From Elusimicrobiota bacterium (lineage in GTDB: Bacteria > Elusimicrobiota > Elusimicrobia > 2-02-FULL-39-32): DNA of 7,346 bases. How positions within the stretch are numbered: the stretch's first letter is position 1; each line of letters begins with the position of its first letter. This document shows, piece after piece, positions 6,291 through 7,346 of this stretch. Under the pieces are notes generated by a model that was given only the letters and a program-made list of their open reading frames with translations, ran no database searches and had not been told where the DNA came from. The position numbers and the translations under genes are program-made. The DNA lies in contig JACPSV010000101.1 of the NCBI GenBank assembly GCA_016193115.1, positions 1-7,346 on the forward strand, in the 5' to 3' direction.

Positions 6291-7193
6291 CTAATAGGTC
6301 CTTTCCACAATATAGTCCGCCAGATCTTTCAGAACATTCGATTTAGGGCCAAAAGGATTCAGGCATCGCTTGGCTTCTTCTGTCAGTTGGGTCGCCTTTT
6401 GGTAAGAACTTTCAATACCAAAGAGAGCGGGATAAGTTAGTTTTTGATTGACCAGATCGGACCCTTTCTTTCCCAAAAGCTCTTTGTTCCCGACACGGTC
6501 TAAAATGTCATCCGCAACCTGGAACGCGAGTCCAATCTTTTTGCCGTACTCTTGCAGGCGCTTGATCTGTGTTCGTTTCGCGTTAGCCAGGTAAGCGCCC
6601 GCCGCAATGCTGGCCTGGATGAGCGCGGCTGTTTTGCGCTCATGGATCTTTCTTAAAATCTCAATCTGCTCCGCTCTTTTCCGGGATTGCCATTGTCCTT
6701 CGCCCATCTCCAGATCCAAAACTTGGCCGCCGATCATGCCCGGAAACCCCGCGCCTTCCGCCACGCTATGGAGGATATCTCCCAAGGGGCAGCGATTGCG
6801 CAATAGTTTAGCATTTTTTGCGATCAGATCGAAGGCAAAAGTCAGCAAGGAGTCCCCTGCCAGTATGGCAATCCCTTCCCCGAAAACTTTGTGGTTCGTG
6901 GGTCTGCCTCGCCGTAAGTCGTCGTTATCCATGGCTGGGAGGTCGTCATGGATGAGGGAGTAGGTATGGATCATCTCCAGCGCGCAGGCGGTAGGCAAAA
7001 CTTTTTTTCCCGGCAGGCCGCAAATCTCAGCGCCGGCAATCACCAGAATGGGGCGCAACCTCTTGCCCCCCGCAAAAATGGAATAGCGCATGGCTTTATG
7101 GATCGTAGCCGAAGATTGGGGCAACGCGCGCCTTAAGGAAGCGTCCACCTCTTTGCCCCACTTCTCAAGAAAACTTTTAAGCAGAGGAGTCAT
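6291..7193 (-). CDS. ispA: Polyprenyl (probably farnesyl) diphosphate synthase
   Basis: This trans-prenyltransferase condenses IPP with DMAPP and geranyl diphosphate in the cytosol, making the C15 (possibly C20) precursor of undecaprenyl carrier lipid and quinones. The 300 residues are the normal length. Visible motifs are GGKRLRP (42-48), the first aspartate-rich motif DDLPAMD (83-89) followed by RRGRPTNH (94-101), GGQVLD (155-160), KT (187-188), and the second aspartate-rich motif QVADDILD (225-232), followed by KKGSDLVNQKLTYPAL. Tyr78, five residues before the first Asp-rich motif, together with the Pro-Ala insertion inside it, is the pattern of bacterial type II farnesyl diphosphate synthases such as E. 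coli IspA. A C20 product cannot be excluded from sequence. The loop after motif two has GSD where GKD is common. It is 15 nt ahead of dxs and surely co-transcribed with it. The ATG overlaps the stop of an 8-codon minicistron, and no Shine-Dalgarno sequence precedes it. Confidence 0.95.
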   Translation of the reverse strand: MTPLLKSFLEKWGKEVDASLRRALPQSSATIHKAMRYSIFAGGKRLRPILVIAGAEICGLPGKKVLPTACALEMIHTYSLIHDDLPAMDNDDLRRGRPTNHKVFGEGIAILAGDSLLTFAFDLIAKNAKLLRNRCPLGDILHSVAEGAGFPGMIGGQVLDLEMGEGQWQSRKRAEQIEILRKIHERKTAALIQASIAAGAYLANAKRTQIKRLQEYGKKIGLAFQVADDILDRVGNKELLGKKGSDLVNQKLTYPALFGIESSYQKATQLTEEAKRCLNPFGPKSNVLKDLADYIVERTY

Positions 7194-7213
7194 ATTTGTT
7201 GAAGTTCAGTCAT
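7190..7213 (-). CDS. Putative 8-codon coupling minicistron (MTELQQI, stop)
   Basis: The ATG (7211-7213) overlaps the TGA of the preceding partial reading frame in an ATGA junction. Its own TGA (7190-7192) overlaps the ATG of ispA in a second ATGA junction. The peptide itself is unlikely to matter. The arrangement could carry terminating ribosomes onto the ispA start, which has no visible ribosome binding site. It may equally be a coincidence of two common overlaps. Confidence 0.35.
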   Translation of the reverse strand: MTELQQI

Positions 7214-7346
7214 GGTTTTTTTTCTATCCTAAAGGACGAGAGTGAGACTTCGTCTCCTCCTGTAACATCTAAGGATAAACCATTCCCTTGCTGAAGCTCG
7301 GTCATTGCTTGAGTAGCGCTCAAAATGGAATTTCTTCTTTGCTGGA
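7210..7346 (-). CDS. C-terminal end of an unidentified upstream gene (partial)
   Basis: A frame open for 44 codons from the right edge ends at TGA 7210-7212, 16 nt before ispA. It shows a probable helix (SILSATQAMTELQQG) followed by a polar stretch ending in FRIEKKP. I do not recognise the family. The gene often found before ispA is xseB (exonuclease VII small subunit), but this tail does not look like one. An alternative is that a different frame, ending in SSKEEIPF with TGA at 7320-7322, is the real upstream gene, and the rest is a 31-codon ORF starting at the ATG at 7305 or is non-coding. The piece is too short to decide. Confidence 0.4.
   Translation of the reverse strand, partial: QQRRNSILSATQAMTELQQGNGLSLDVTGGDEVSLSSFRIEKKP

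Noticed and set aside
7244..7256. Small perfect hairpin GAGAC-TTC-GTCTC upstream of ispA
   Set aside because: It is only five base pairs with a three-base loop, and no T-run follows it on either strand within useful distance. It lies inside the possible partial coding frame and is likely chance.

Overview
The window holds a minus-strand isoprenoid/rRNA-modification gene cluster followed by a large secreted surface protein. Read in the direction of transcription (from high to low coordinates) it contains: the tail of an unidentified gene (7210 to the right edge); an 8-codon minicistron; ispA (polyprenyl/farnesyl diphosphate synthase); dxs (1-deoxy-D-xylulose-5-phosphate synthase); a perfect inverted repeat made of two hairpin-forming 30-nt arms; tlyA (S4/FtsJ-type rRNA 2'-O-methyltransferase); a short promoter region; and an exported multidomain protein of more than 1155 residues that runs off the left edge. 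No plus-strand gene is supported.

The ispA-dxs-tlyA order is a common bacterial arrangement. Dxs commits pyruvate and glyceraldehyde-3-phosphate to the MEP pathway. IspA condenses the resulting C5 units into allylic diphosphates for undecaprenyl carriers, quinones or carotenoids. TlyA methylates rRNA and is linked by position rather than pathway. The surface protein appears to be a separate transcription unit: the 118-nt gap before it carries a consensus -35/-10 pair (TTGACA, 16 nt, TATAAT), and a perfect TGTGA-N6-TCACA palindrome overlaps the tlyA stop codon just upstream.

The most unusual part is the dxs-tlyA junction (about 4324-4420). A REPIN-like element sits exactly between the genes. 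It supplies the last ten or so codons and the region of the stop codon of dxs, and it abuts the first recognisable tlyA codon, leaving no ATG, GTG or TTG ahead of the conserved tlyA N-terminus. This looks like a mobile or formerly mobile repeat that rewrote both gene ends.

Organism: a free-living-type bacterium with moderate GC (judged by eye), the MEP pathway, an exported protein built of FN3 domains with GDDG loops and ND-F/VWY beta-sandwich modules, and no clear Shine-Dalgarno sequence at its starts. From memory this style is frequent in Elusimicrobiota, Omnitrophota and neighbouring candidate phyla, but the phylum cannot be fixed from this sequence alone.
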